Below the pieces are notes generated by a model. That model was not told where the DNA came from and made no database searches. It saw nothing but the letters and a program-made list of their open reading frames with translations. From SKLM01 sp964575455 (lineage in GTDB: Bacteria; Chloroflexota; Anaerolineae; B4-G1): a DNA stretch of 64,000 nucleotides. Position numbers and translations under genes: made by a program. Positions 1 through 7,944 of the stretch are shown here, in pieces (within the stretch, counting starts at the first letter, position 1; each line of letters opens with the position of its first letter). The stretch is from assembly GCA_964575455.1 (NCBI GenBank), contig CAZNRX010000004.1, positions 57,885 to 121,884 on the forward strand, given 5' to 3'.

Positions 1-463
1 GCACATCCTCGCTCTTCTCAATGATCTCATTGAGGTCGCGCAACTCGGCCTCCATGTCAGTCTGCGACTGAGTGACGAGACGGTAGTTCTCCAGCGTCGT
101 CATACGCCGGCAAAGGGCATGGGCCTCATCGACCACGCGCTTGACCTCCACATGCACTGGCTGCATCACGCGCCGCACCGGAGGAGAAGCGGAGGCCAAG
201 CTGTTGAAAATGCTCACCTGCGTCCGCTCCAGCCGGTCGAAGCAGTCCTGGAACCGCTGAGCGAGCGGTTTACGCCGCTGCATCTGATGGCTGAAACGCA
301 GCGACGGATCACGTGCCACGTTGATGACCATGATCAACCAGAGGACCAGGCCTATAGGAAGGAGCCACCAGGCCGAGACAAGGCCAGCGAACACAGTGAG
401 CGCCAAGAACAGGAGGTTGATGGGATGCATCAAACCTGTCAGAAATGGGGAACGGGTCGTCAT
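1..463 (-). CDS. Partial membrane protein, last gene of the SPFH/solute-binding operon (runs off left edge)
   Basis: Open reading frame from an ATG at 463 to the window edge, 154 codons seen. The start has an AAAGGA ribosome site about 8 nt upstream. The N-terminus (MTTRSPFLTGLMHPINLL...) is followed by two hydrophobic segments at about residues 14-30 and 33-49. A charged, helical, probably cytoplasmic part follows (RLERTQVSIFNSL..., MEAELRDLNEIIEKSED) that could form a coiled coil. It is the fourth gene after the SPFH, solute-binding and VWA genes, about 100 bp behind the last of them, so it is probably co-transcribed. I do not recognise the family. A TelA/XpaC-type companion is possible only by context. 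It is real because frame, ribosome site and membrane topology agree. Confidence 0.7.
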   Translation of the reverse strand, partial: MTTRSPFLTGLMHPINLLFLALTVFAGLVSAWWLLPIGLVLWLIMVINVARDPSLRFSHQMQRRKPLAQRFQDCFDRLERTQVSIFNSLASASPPVRRVMQPVHVEVKRVVDEAHALCRRMTTLENYRLVTQSQTDMEAELRDLNEIIEKSEDV

Positions 464-565
464 AGGCTATCCTTTGCGGTGCGCGATGCAGGACCATCGT
501 GCTGACCAACCGTCCGTCCGACTTCGCCGAATGACGCGCGAACGGGGACACCGGAGAGAACCCCG

Positions 566-2242
566 TTAGAAGAACGTGGCGATCTCAGCATAGATCTCAT
601 CTATGGTCTCAGGGTCACTGTCATACTGCTTGCCCCCCGTGATCTCGGCGATGCGCTGCAACACGTCGCGGTCGGCTGCTCGGCCAAAGGCGATGGTGAA
701 GATCTTCGTGGCGTCGCCGCTCTCGCTTTGCGCCCCGATCATCTCGACCAACTGCGGCAGGGTTATCGTTGAGGCCGTGTCCTTGCCATCTGTGAGGGCC
801 ACGACGGCACGGATGTGGTCCGGGTCTCCTTTGGCCTCTAACTCCTCATACGCAAACTCGATGGCCGAATAGAGCTTCGTATCCCCTCCCTCAATGACGC
901 CGGAGACACGGTTGCGAACGTCTTGGCGCTTCTCGCCGAGAGGCGACAAGTCGGTCAGCGTGATCATCTCGTCGCTGAACAGGATCACCTCCAAGCGATC
1001 CCGATCATCCATCAGATCGATGAAGTCAATCAAGCTGGATCGCGCCGACGAGATCTTCTTGCCCTCCATGCTGCCTGAGGTGTCCATCACCACCACCACG
1101 TCCACAGGCTTCTTCACCTCGGCCCGCCAGAGCTCTTGAATCCCGACAATCACCTCCGCCGGTGGGACCTCCAGGATGGTCTTTGGCTCGGTGGGGTCCA
1201 CACCATGCTCCAGATCGAGCGGGGAGCCAAGCGCCAGCGACGGATCCGCGGGGCGGAAGCCGTACTCGACCGACTTGCGCTGCTGAGGCTCCGCCAAGAG
1301 GAAATCCTCGAAGACCTCGGCGGCCTCGTGCTGCTCGTCACTGACCCACGGGGCATTCAGGATGATGTAGGGGTGATTGCTCCAGGGCGTGCCCTCCTTG
1401 GGATAGATGGCAACCACCGGCGGTTGGTTGCTCTCCCCATTGAGCCGCTTGGCCTCCTGCGCCGCGATCAGATTCTCATACATCACGGCCGCGCTGAGGT
1501 AAGACGGCCCGCGCTCGAACATCCGGGTGGCGAAGAAACCCGTGCTCTCCCCATAGTGGATGATGCTGCTTTCAACGTCGGTCATGAAGGCCTTCAGCGC
1601 TGGGTCCTCCAGATCCGACAAGGTGAGATTCCGCTGCTTACCTGCGGCCGCGTAGGCTTCGGCGATCACCGCGATGATGCCGCTGTTGCTAAAGTCGGGA
1701 TGGGTGTGGCCAAACTTGAAGGAACCCCACTCCGGGTAGCCGTAGGCGGCCCACCCCTCGTCAGAGGTGGCCAGCTCGGCAATGTCGGCCCAGCCCAGAG
1801 ACTCCTCGGGCCAGCCCAGCGCTTCCGCCATCGGTCGCCACATAGCCACGACCACCGGGCTGAGCACCAGATCATTCGGCTCACCGACCACCAGAGCCTC
1901 GCCGTGCTTCTGCCGCCAATTCATGTTGGCCACCGGCACGTAGGCCGAGGAAGCGGGGCTCCACACCGTGGGCTGCAGCGTACCATCCACGATGCTATCG
2001 CCCGAAACGATGGAGCCCATCGGCGTCGCCTCAACCACAATGGTGGCACCGTCCCCCGTCTCGTATCCCTCGGCGTTGAACGCCTCGATCAAGGGCACAA
2101 GCCACGCCTCCTTCTCCGAGCCGTAGACCATACTGATGGACACCGTCTTGCCACCCGGCAGGGGTATCGCCCCGCTGCACGCCACAAGCAGCGCGGACAG
2201 CACGGTGAGCGTCAGCACTAGGTTCATCAGGCGTCTTTTCAT
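566..2242 (-). CDS. Lipoprotein: extracellular solute-binding domain fused to a von Willebrand A domain
   Basis: Predicted 558-aa surface lipoprotein. I chose the ATG at 2242 because it has GGAG about 6 nt upstream and starts a clean lipoprotein signal (MKRRLMNLVLTLTVLSALLVACSG, Cys22); the frame is open further upstream but without a signal peptide. Residues about 33-370 form an ABC-type solute-binding fold with motifs shared with the neighbour gene (AYGYPEWGSFKFGHT, GESTG, YGFRP). Residues about 380-558 are a VWA domain with a complete metal-ion site: DTSGS 387-391, Thr455 and Asp485 in LTDGKD. VWA domains bind protein partners through a metal, so this may sense or tether something on the cell surface. 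No ABC permease is next to it, so a transport role is doubtful. It lies downstream of a PhoB-type promoter. Confidence 0.85.
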   Translation of the reverse strand: MKRRLMNLVLTLTVLSALLVACSGAIPLPGGKTVSISMVYGSEKEAWLVPLIEAFNAEGYETGDGATIVVEATPMGSIVSGDSIVDGTLQPTVWSPASSAYVPVANMNWRQKHGEALVVGEPNDLVLSPVVVAMWRPMAEALGWPEESLGWADIAELATSDEGWAAYGYPEWGSFKFGHTHPDFSNSGIIAVIAEAYAAAGKQRNLTLSDLEDPALKAFMTDVESSIIHYGESTGFFATRMFERGPSYLSAAVMYENLIAAQEAKRLNGESNQPPVVAIYPKEGTPWSNHPYIILNAPWVSDEQHEAAEVFEDFLLAEPQQRKSVEYGFRPADPSLALGSPLDLEHGVDPTEPKTILEVPPAEVIVGIQELWRAEVKKPVDVVVVMDTSGSMEGKKISSARSSLIDFIDLMDDRDRLEVILFSDEMITLTDLSPLGEKRQDVRNRVSGVIEGGDTKLYSAIEFAYEELEAKGDPDHIRAVVALTDGKDTASTITLPQLVEMIGAQSESGDATKIFTIAFGRAADRDVLQRIAEITGGKQYDSDPETIDEIYAEIATFF

Positions 2243-2342
2243 ATCTCCATTCCTCTTGGAAAACCACCAGTGCCCACATCGACACTGGGGGCTCTTGGCG
2301 TCCTTTGTGTCTTGAGACGCGCCCAGCCGATATCGGCCCTTC

Positions 2343-3560
2343 CTACGGCTCCACATTGCGCGCCCAGAACTCCAACATCGTGTTCAATACGTTGCCCGGC
2401 GGCACCTCAACCTCGTCAGGCAGGCCCAGTTGCACCCCGTTCGCCTCGTAGCGCGGGAAGGGACTGCCAGCCTCGTCCAACGAAATGGTGTCATGGACGG
2501 GGCGGAATCCGTGCCGAAGGGCCAACTGCTGTATCTCCCGGCTGGTGAGAAAATCCAGAAAGACCTGGGCTGCCCGCGCCTCCTCGGGCGTCACCCAGTC
2601 CGCCTGCAACACACAGAAAGGGTGATCGCTGAGCGACGTCACCGGCGGATAGATGACCCGCAACCCCCCGTAGCTTGAGCCATAACGCGCCACAGCGTTC
2701 TCAATGTGCTCTATCGCCGTGGCCTCATAGACAGCGACGATGTCGTACCGGCTTGGCCCGTAGGCCACGATCTCCTCCATAAACGTACCGGTGCTGTCGC
2801 CGAACTTCGTGACGTTCCGCCCAAACTCACGATACCAATCCTGGTAGTCGGAGTCCAGGACATAGTCGTTGGAGAGACCGCTGGTCTTGCCGGCGTAGTT
2901 GTACGTCATCAGTAGGAAGGTCTGAAAGCCGCTGTTGGACTTGAGTGGGTTCGTCTGGCCAAACTTGATGAACCCCCATTCCGGATGCCCGTAAGCGTTC
3001 CACGTCTCTTTAGTGACCGCGTCGTGCAGGCGCAGCCACAGTTCGCCGTCGGGACTGTCTCCCCAGAGAACATCGGCGCGATTCTTCCAGGCGACGAGCA
3101 CCACGGGCGTGTTCAGGACAGGCCGACAGGTCTCTGACTTCGTGCGGTCGACCACCGGTGCATCGAACCTATCCGTGCGGGCCGCAGAGAGATCCTGGAG
3201 CAACGATATCTGGAGCATGCTGGCCGGACTGATCAGATCAGGCTGAGCGTCCCCATCCAGCACCGCCAGGTACATCTCCCGCGACCCGGACTTGCTGAGC
3301 TCCAGCTGAATCGGACGGCCGTCCACCCGTGTGCCGGAAGCCTGGAAACGGCTCACCGCTTCGTTGATCCAGGCCGCTTTCTCCGTAGAGTAGAGCAAGT
3401 CGACGATGATCGGCTGAGGAGGGGGGACGATGAGGTCTCGAAGCGGCGCGTAGGCCAGGCCCCTAAACGCGGGCGAGACAAACACAGCGACAAGCACACC
3501 GATGGTCGCTAACGTATAGATGATGACAATAATCCAGTTCAGACGTGGTGTAGATGGCAT
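2343..3560 (-). CDS. Membrane-anchored extracellular solute-binding protein
   Basis: 405 aa. One N-terminal hydrophobic segment (about residues 9-29) without a lipobox, so probably an uncleaved anchor, followed by a periplasmic-binding-protein fold. It is a paralogue of the binding half of the next gene: compare AYGHPEWGFIKFGQTNPLKSNSG and HGFRPVHD with AYGYPEWGSFKFGHTHPDFSNSG and YGFRPADP. The ATG at 3560 lies one base after the TGA of the SPFH gene (3562-3564), so translation is probably coupled; there is no strong ribosome site. The ligand cannot be told from sequence. Two related binding proteins without permease or ATPase suggest a sensing or surface-assembly role. Confidence 0.85.
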   Translation of the reverse strand: MPSTPRLNWIIVIIYTLATIGVLVAVFVSPAFRGLAYAPLRDLIVPPPQPIIVDLLYSTEKAAWINEAVSRFQASGTRVDGRPIQLELSKSGSREMYLAVLDGDAQPDLISPASMLQISLLQDLSAARTDRFDAPVVDRTKSETCRPVLNTPVVLVAWKNRADVLWGDSPDGELWLRLHDAVTKETWNAYGHPEWGFIKFGQTNPLKSNSGFQTFLLMTYNYAGKTSGLSNDYVLDSDYQDWYREFGRNVTKFGDSTGTFMEEIVAYGPSRYDIVAVYEATAIEHIENAVARYGSSYGGLRVIYPPVTSLSDHPFCVLQADWVTPEEARAAQVFLDFLTSREIQQLALRHGFRPVHDTISLDEAGSPFPRYEANGVQLGLPDEVEVPPGNVLNTMLEFWARNVEP

Positions 3561-3561
3561 A

Positions 3562-4758
3562 TCACATCGACCGAGCCGCTATCTGGCCAAGCATCTGAAG
3601 CCCTGCCGGCGTAGTGAGCAGCGCCCCGACCGGTTCTGCCAGCCAGGGAAAGCTCTGCGTCAGAGCCTGACGCGCGGCCTTGACGTCGTCCATGGTGGAC
3701 GTGGACGACGTAAGCTCGGCGAACAACCTATCGAGCGCGGCCTGGGCTTCCTCTCTCTGCTCAGCGGTCAACGTCAGCTGCTGCGCCACAAGATTCCTCA
3801 GGCTTGCGAATCCTTGCTCCACGCCCCCAGTCTGCGTCGCCCCCGCCCCATGCACTTGACCGGAGACCGGCTCAGATCCCATGGTTCGCTGCATGGACTG
3901 GCCAATGGCGCTAGCCATCGCCGTCCCGAGACCTACGCCAGCGCCCAGACCAACGCCGAGGCCAGCCATGGAACCCTCTCCCCCGCTGCCCGCCTGAGCC
4001 GCATCACCCAGCGCGCGGGCCGCCTTGAACTGCATATAGGCCTGCATATCCCCGATAGCCCCGATCTGAGCACGCTCGTCAAGCGCCTTCTCAACCTCCT
4101 CGGGCACGCTGATGGCGGTGACGTACACTGCCTTGAGCAAAAGCCCCATGGCCTCGAAGTCATCGGAGGCCTTCGCGCGGAGCCCGCCCCCCAGCTCGTC
4201 GTACATGGCGGGCAGATCCAGCAGGTTGGTCTCGACCTCGCCCAACAGATCGGCGAACTTGCTGATCAGAATATCCTGAAGGTAACCGGTGATGTTATCG
4301 GTCCGGTAGAGCCCCTGGGTGCCCACAATCTGATTGACAAAGAGCTGTGGCCGCCCCACCTGGAACGCGTACTTCCCTTGGGTTCCGAGCCGCACCACAC
4401 CCAGGTCGTCGTCGCGGAAGGCCAGCGGTTTCGGCGACTGCCAGGCCAGATCGACGTAGTCCTTGACATTGACGAAGACCACCTCGGCTCGGAACGGGCT
4501 CTTGCTCCCGAACGGTATCTTCAGGTAGTTGACGAGTAGCGGAATGTTGAGCGTGGTCAGCGTATGGCGACCCGGCCCAAGCATATCGAGGGCACGACCA
4601 TCGCGAAAGAAGACGGCCACCTGGTTCTCGCGGACAACGCATTGTGAGCCAAGCACGATCTCACCCGAGCCCTCCTCCGGCACACGATGAACGATCTCCT
4701 GCCCTGTCGGATCCAGGTACTCAATGACCTCCAGGATCCCTCTTACCTTCCTTAACAT
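3562..4758 (-). CDS. SPFH/Band 7 domain protein
   Basis: 398 aa. The frame is open from a TTG at 4800, but the ATG at 4758 has a near-perfect GGAGG five bases upstream and starts MLRKVRGILEVIEYLDPTGQEIVHRVP, so I chose it. Residues about 30-225 match the SPFH (band 7/virion-core-like) group: VVRENQVAVFFRDGRALDMLGPGRHTL, then a beta-rich part and helices. A Gly/Ala-rich segment (about 245-285) and a helical tail follow; the zinc ribbon found at the end of many relatives is missing. Such proteins form membrane-associated oligomers and scaffolds in stress responses. It is first in an operon with two binding proteins and sits behind an array of PhoB-like half-sites, which suggests phosphate-stress expression. 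Confidence 0.85.
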   Translation of the reverse strand: MLRKVRGILEVIEYLDPTGQEIVHRVPEEGSGEIVLGSQCVVRENQVAVFFRDGRALDMLGPGRHTLTTLNIPLLVNYLKIPFGSKSPFRAEVVFVNVKDYVDLAWQSPKPLAFRDDDLGVVRLGTQGKYAFQVGRPQLFVNQIVGTQGLYRTDNITGYLQDILISKFADLLGEVETNLLDLPAMYDELGGGLRAKASDDFEAMGLLLKAVYVTAISVPEEVEKALDERAQIGAIGDMQAYMQFKAARALGDAAQAGSGGEGSMAGLGVGLGAGVGLGTAMASAIGQSMQRTMGSEPVSGQVHGAGATQTGGVEQGFASLRNLVAQQLTLTAEQREEAQAALDRLFAELTSSTSTMDDVKAARQALTQSFPWLAEPVGALLTTPAGLQMLGQIAARSM

Positions 4759-4875
4759 ACTAGCCTCCGCCAGCCGATTTCTAGCCTTGACGACATCCAA
4801 TAAACCGCAACTAGCCCGCGTGGGCGGGCCTATGACGGCACAGGTGACTCCTTATGGACCTATTGCCGACTTTTC

Positions 4876-4930
4876 ATACTACCACAGTGGCTTTCAGGGA
4901 AGATTAACGATTTGTTAACACCGTGTTAAT
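4876..4930 (-). promoter_or_regulatory. PhoB-box array A with -10 hexamer, promoter of the SPFH operon
   Basis: On the plus strand TTAA occurs at 4904, 4915 and 4926, exactly 11 bp apart, with a degenerate TTCA at 4893 continuing the register. Read on the minus strand the units are ATTAACACGGT, GTTAACAAATC, GTTAATCTTCC and CTGAAAGCCAC. A -10 candidate TAGTAT lies at 4876-4881, 11 nt after the last half-site. Direct repeats one helical turn apart, replacing the -35, are the known layout of PhoB-activated promoters. The SPFH start codon is about 118 nt downstream of the -10. Confidence 0.7.
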
Positions 4931-4989
4931 GCCCATCCGGACGACGCACTGCTCGCCTTCCACAGGGATTGCCATCTTAGGCAAGGCCC

Positions 4990-5922
4990 TCACGACGCGA
5001 GACTTACCTCAGCGTCCAGCACCACAGGGGACAAGCCAGAACGGCCGTTGCTTCGCGACGCATCGGAGGAGATGGCTGGCTGGCCAAACAGCCGGGACAC
5101 ATGCTCCAGCGATTCAGAGGCAGGGATATCCGAAAGCTGCCAATCCCCCACGTCCAGAGGTACGCGCGAGGTCAGATCCAGTGAAAGGGGCGTCACCGAC
5201 ACCATACGATCGATCAACAGCGTGTGAATATCGGACCCGGGCTCAGCCTGCCCCACGTTCTCGATCAACCGATAGCCCGGACGCCCCTCACCGCTGGCCC
5301 GGTCCGGAGGGACCGGCAGGAAATAGCGATGACGGGAAAGCCGCGCCATTCGCCAGGATGTCTGCGGCGTGGCACCGGCCGGGATGTTAACGTTGAGCAC
5401 GTCCACATCGCCTGGCAGGCGATCTGCGAGCAGCAGCCCCGCGAAGTAGCGGACGAACGCTCTCGAAGCCGCGTAATCGGTCCTCGCATCTCCCGTCAGG
5501 TGATGGTCGGCATCCATCTCCAGAGAGACAGCCAGCGTCGGAATTCCAAAGGCACTTGCTTCCAACGCGGCCCCCACAGTGCCAGAGATGGTCACCTCAA
5601 TGCCCAGATTCGCTCCGAAATTGATACCGGAGACAACGAGCGCCGGGCGCCTTGGGGCGAGCTCAATCACGCCGTGATCCACGGCCAGCGCGGGGCTGGC
5701 ATCGACAGCAAACCCAGTCACGTGCATTCCGCTGATCTCCCTTGAAGCGGGTTGGAGCCTGCCCGTCACATCCCGGGGCATGGACCGCCCGCCGCCAGAC
5801 CATTGGCGATCTGGGGCAACCACCAGCACCTCTCCGAGCGGCAGAACCGCCTCTGCCACGGCCCACAATCCGGAGGAATCGATGCCATCATCGTTAGTCA
5901 CAAGAATAAGTGGAACTTCCAT
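4990..5922 (-). CDS. surE: 5'-nucleotidase SurE
   Basis: 310 aa from the ATG at 5922 (GGAG about 9 nt upstream; an in-frame start at 5955 adds 11 unlikely residues). The N-terminus ILVTNDDGIDSSGLWAVAEAV contains the metal-binding NDDG of SurE; PDRQWSGGGRS and SGINFGANLG are the other family signatures. SurE is a metal-dependent 5'/3'-nucleotidase releasing phosphate from nucleoside monophosphates and short polyphosphates. It follows the HAMP-GAF sensor by about 50 bp on the same strand and is probably expressed with it from the PhoB-array promoter at 7.8 kb, which fits phosphate scavenging. About 50 residues longer at the C-terminus than the usual SurE of around 250-260 aa. Confidence 0.92.
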   Translation of the reverse strand: MEVPLILVTNDDGIDSSGLWAVAEAVLPLGEVLVVAPDRQWSGGGRSMPRDVTGRLQPASREISGMHVTGFAVDASPALAVDHGVIELAPRRPALVVSGINFGANLGIEVTISGTVGAALEASAFGIPTLAVSLEMDADHHLTGDARTDYAASRAFVRYFAGLLLADRLPGDVDVLNVNIPAGATPQTSWRMARLSRHRYFLPVPPDRASGEGRPGYRLIENVGQAEPGSDIHTLLIDRMVSVTPLSLDLTSRVPLDVGDWQLSDIPASESLEHVSRLFGQPAISSDASRSNGRSGLSPVVLDAEVSLAS

Positions 5923-5972
5923 GGGTGAACACTCCAACAGTACAATAACCGACACGCTCCCCAGTCGACGGG

Positions 5973-7637
5973 TTAGACAGTGTCATGACTCGTTATCTTA
6001 TTGAGTTGATTCAACGCCACCCCACGCTCAGCAGCCTGGCACTGCTGACGGTACAACCGGGCGTTGTGCACCGCAGTCGCAATCTGATTGCCAAGCGTGT
6101 TGATCAACTGAATGGCATCTGACCCGAATGCACTGGGCTGCCTGCTCTGCACATCCAGAACGCCGATCAGCCTGTCACCAATCAACAGGGGCACCGCCAC
6201 CGCCGAATAGGTGTCCATGAGCAGCGGTGGCTCGAGGTGCGTGGACGTCACCTTCACGTTCTGAATGACCATTGACCGCTCAGTCGCCACGGCAAGACCC
6301 ACCGGCGACTTGGAACCCATAGGAATCCAAACGCTCCTTCCAGCCAGATCGTTCCGTGCATCGCTCGCCACCTCTCTCAAGAGGACGATGTCGGAACCCT
6401 CCTCGACGAGGAAGATACCCACGTGATAGACGCCAGGACACACACGCCCCAGGCGCCTCTTCATGATCTCTGCCGACTGGCGCAGAATGACGTCCAGCTC
6501 CAAGCTGGAGGAAACGGCCTGAGCGACCTCTGCAGCGATCGACAAGCCTGCGGAGCGCGCCTCGACCTGGGCCTCGAGATCCACATACCTATGACGTAGA
6601 TTGTCAGTTATCCCATTGAAGGCATCCACGAGCAGACCAAGCTCGTCGCCCTCCCCAATCGTCAGGGGGCTGGGCGTAAGCTGCACCTCCTGCTCCAGAT
6701 CGCCCTGCCCCACAGCCTCCGCCGCTGCCGAGACGGTGCGAATGGGCCGTTCCACCGAGCGAATCACCATGACGGTGACAACACACAGCAACAAAGCAGC
6801 GAAGAGCGTGCCCCCCACCATGGCGAAGAGAGCAGCGCGGGTCACCCTTCCAGCGTGCAAACGGCCTGAGCCGATGTCGCCCCCTGGGCGCACCAAGAGA
6901 AGCTCAGCAGGCGTGGCTCCTAACGTAATCGCTCGGGTCAGACAGTACTGACCATCCACCCAGCCGGCCTGAACATCAAATGGCAGACCATCACCCGTGC
7001 CCACGTTTGTGCCGCGGAGCGACAACCCAAGGTCCGCGGAAAGTCGATGTTTGGATTGCATCTGCTTCAGCTCTGTCTCCAGATCGATGCCCACCACCAC
7101 CGTACCAGCTTCCCCTACTGCCGGGGCTCGACCTAGCAGAAGCAAGTGGTCGTCCACCACTCTCGCAACCGGCGTGCCTGGCTCGGCCATATTCAGGAGT
7201 GATGAGGTTGCCGAGGCGTCAATACACGTGCTTGAAAGCACAAGATCAGCCTGTGCCGGCCCGCCTTGGCCATAGATATGCACAAGTACCAGATCAAAGC
7301 GGTCCTGCACAGCCCGGACGTGACTGTCGAGCGCACTCCGAGCGCTTTCCGACGCCCCCTGAAGCCCACGGACAACGTCGACGTCGCTGGCAAGGACGAG
7401 TCCAGCGTCCGACAAGTCCGCAACTCGCTGGTTGAGCGTCTCGATCACGTCATCCGCTTCGTCGCTTACCTGCTGCTCCAAGAGCCGTCGGCGCGTTAGG
7501 TAGTTTCCGCCTGCGAAGACGATCGTGCTTACGATTAGGGAAAGCATGATCAGCGTTAGGCTGGGCACCATAGCCTTGGCACCGAGGGAGCGTATCCGCC
7601 AACGTCGGTAGAGAAATGTCAGCACAGAACGGAGCAT
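5973..7637 (-). CDS. Membrane sensor protein with HAMP and GAF domains, no output domain
   Basis: 554 aa from the ATG at 7637. The frame stays open to an ATG at 7799, but that codon lies inside the predicted -10 (7795-7800), so the downstream start is more likely. Layout: hydrophobic segment about 24-45, extracytoplasmic sensor about 46-265, second membrane segment about 268-292, HAMP about 293-350 (RSVERPIRTVSAAAEAVGQGDLEQEV), short coiled linker, GAF about 375-535 ending in LINTLGNQIATAVHNARLY. No kinase, cyclase or phosphatase domain follows, so it must signal through a partner or act as a decoy or adaptor. SurE follows closely. PhoB-like boxes upstream suggest induction by phosphate limitation. 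Confidence 0.85.
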   Translation of the reverse strand: MLRSVLTFLYRRWRIRSLGAKAMVPSLTLIMLSLIVSTIVFAGGNYLTRRRLLEQQVSDEADDVIETLNQRVADLSDAGLVLASDVDVVRGLQGASESARSALDSHVRAVQDRFDLVLVHIYGQGGPAQADLVLSSTCIDASATSSLLNMAEPGTPVARVVDDHLLLLGRAPAVGEAGTVVVGIDLETELKQMQSKHRLSADLGLSLRGTNVGTGDGLPFDVQAGWVDGQYCLTRAITLGATPAELLLVRPGGDIGSGRLHAGRVTRAALFAMVGGTLFAALLLCVVTVMVIRSVERPIRTVSAAAEAVGQGDLEQEVQLTPSPLTIGEGDELGLLVDAFNGITDNLRHRYVDLEAQVEARSAGLSIAAEVAQAVSSSLELDVILRQSAEIMKRRLGRVCPGVYHVGIFLVEEGSDIVLLREVASDARNDLAGRSVWIPMGSKSPVGLAVATERSMVIQNVKVTSTHLEPPLLMDTYSAVAVPLLIGDRLIGVLDVQSRQPSAFGSDAIQLINTLGNQIATAVHNARLYRQQCQAAERGVALNQLNKITSHDTV

Positions 7638-7794
7638 GCTCTTTTCTCGCAGAAAGCGCGCCTTTCGAAAAGCACCGGAGGCAAGGGTGTCGAGCAGCCT
7701 GTCACGCCTTGCACCAGAGAGGTAGCTATGCTGACGGTACAAACATCGCGGCAGCAAAAAAGATGATAGAACACCGGAAACCCCATCCCTTATC

Positions 7795-7859
7795 AGCATA
7801 GCAGACGGGCTTTAATCGCGATTTAACAACGTGTTAAGGCACAGTCAAGATGGGGTTAA
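7795..7859 (-). promoter_or_regulatory. PhoB-box array B with -10 hexamer, promoter of the sensor-surE unit
   Basis: Five half-sites in exact 11-bp register: TTAA at 7812, 7823, 7834, TCAA at 7845, TTAA at 7856. On the minus strand the units read CTTAACCCCAT, CTTGACTGTGC, CTTAACACGTT, GTTAAATCGCG and ATTAAAGCCCG. A -10 (TATGCT, 7795-7800) sits 11 nt after the last TTAA, the same spacing as arrays A and C. The 307-bp gap 7638-7944 holds only this promoter and the pstS terminator. Confidence 0.75.
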
Positions 7860-7879
7860 GCGTAGGGCAACTCGACTCC

Positions 7880-7917
7880 AGAAAAGAAAAGGGGCGGCAT
7901 GCACAGATGCACGCCGC
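7880..7917 (-). terminator. Rho-independent terminator after pstS
   Basis: Stem GCGGC-A-TGCA / TGCA-C-GCCGC (7894-7917, one internal mismatch), followed on the minus strand by CCCCTTTTCTTTTC (plus 7880-7893). It lies 28 bp after the pstS stop codon. Confidence 0.7.
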
Positions 7918-7944
7918 ACCTCAAACCCAGGGTCAAGCAGGGGC

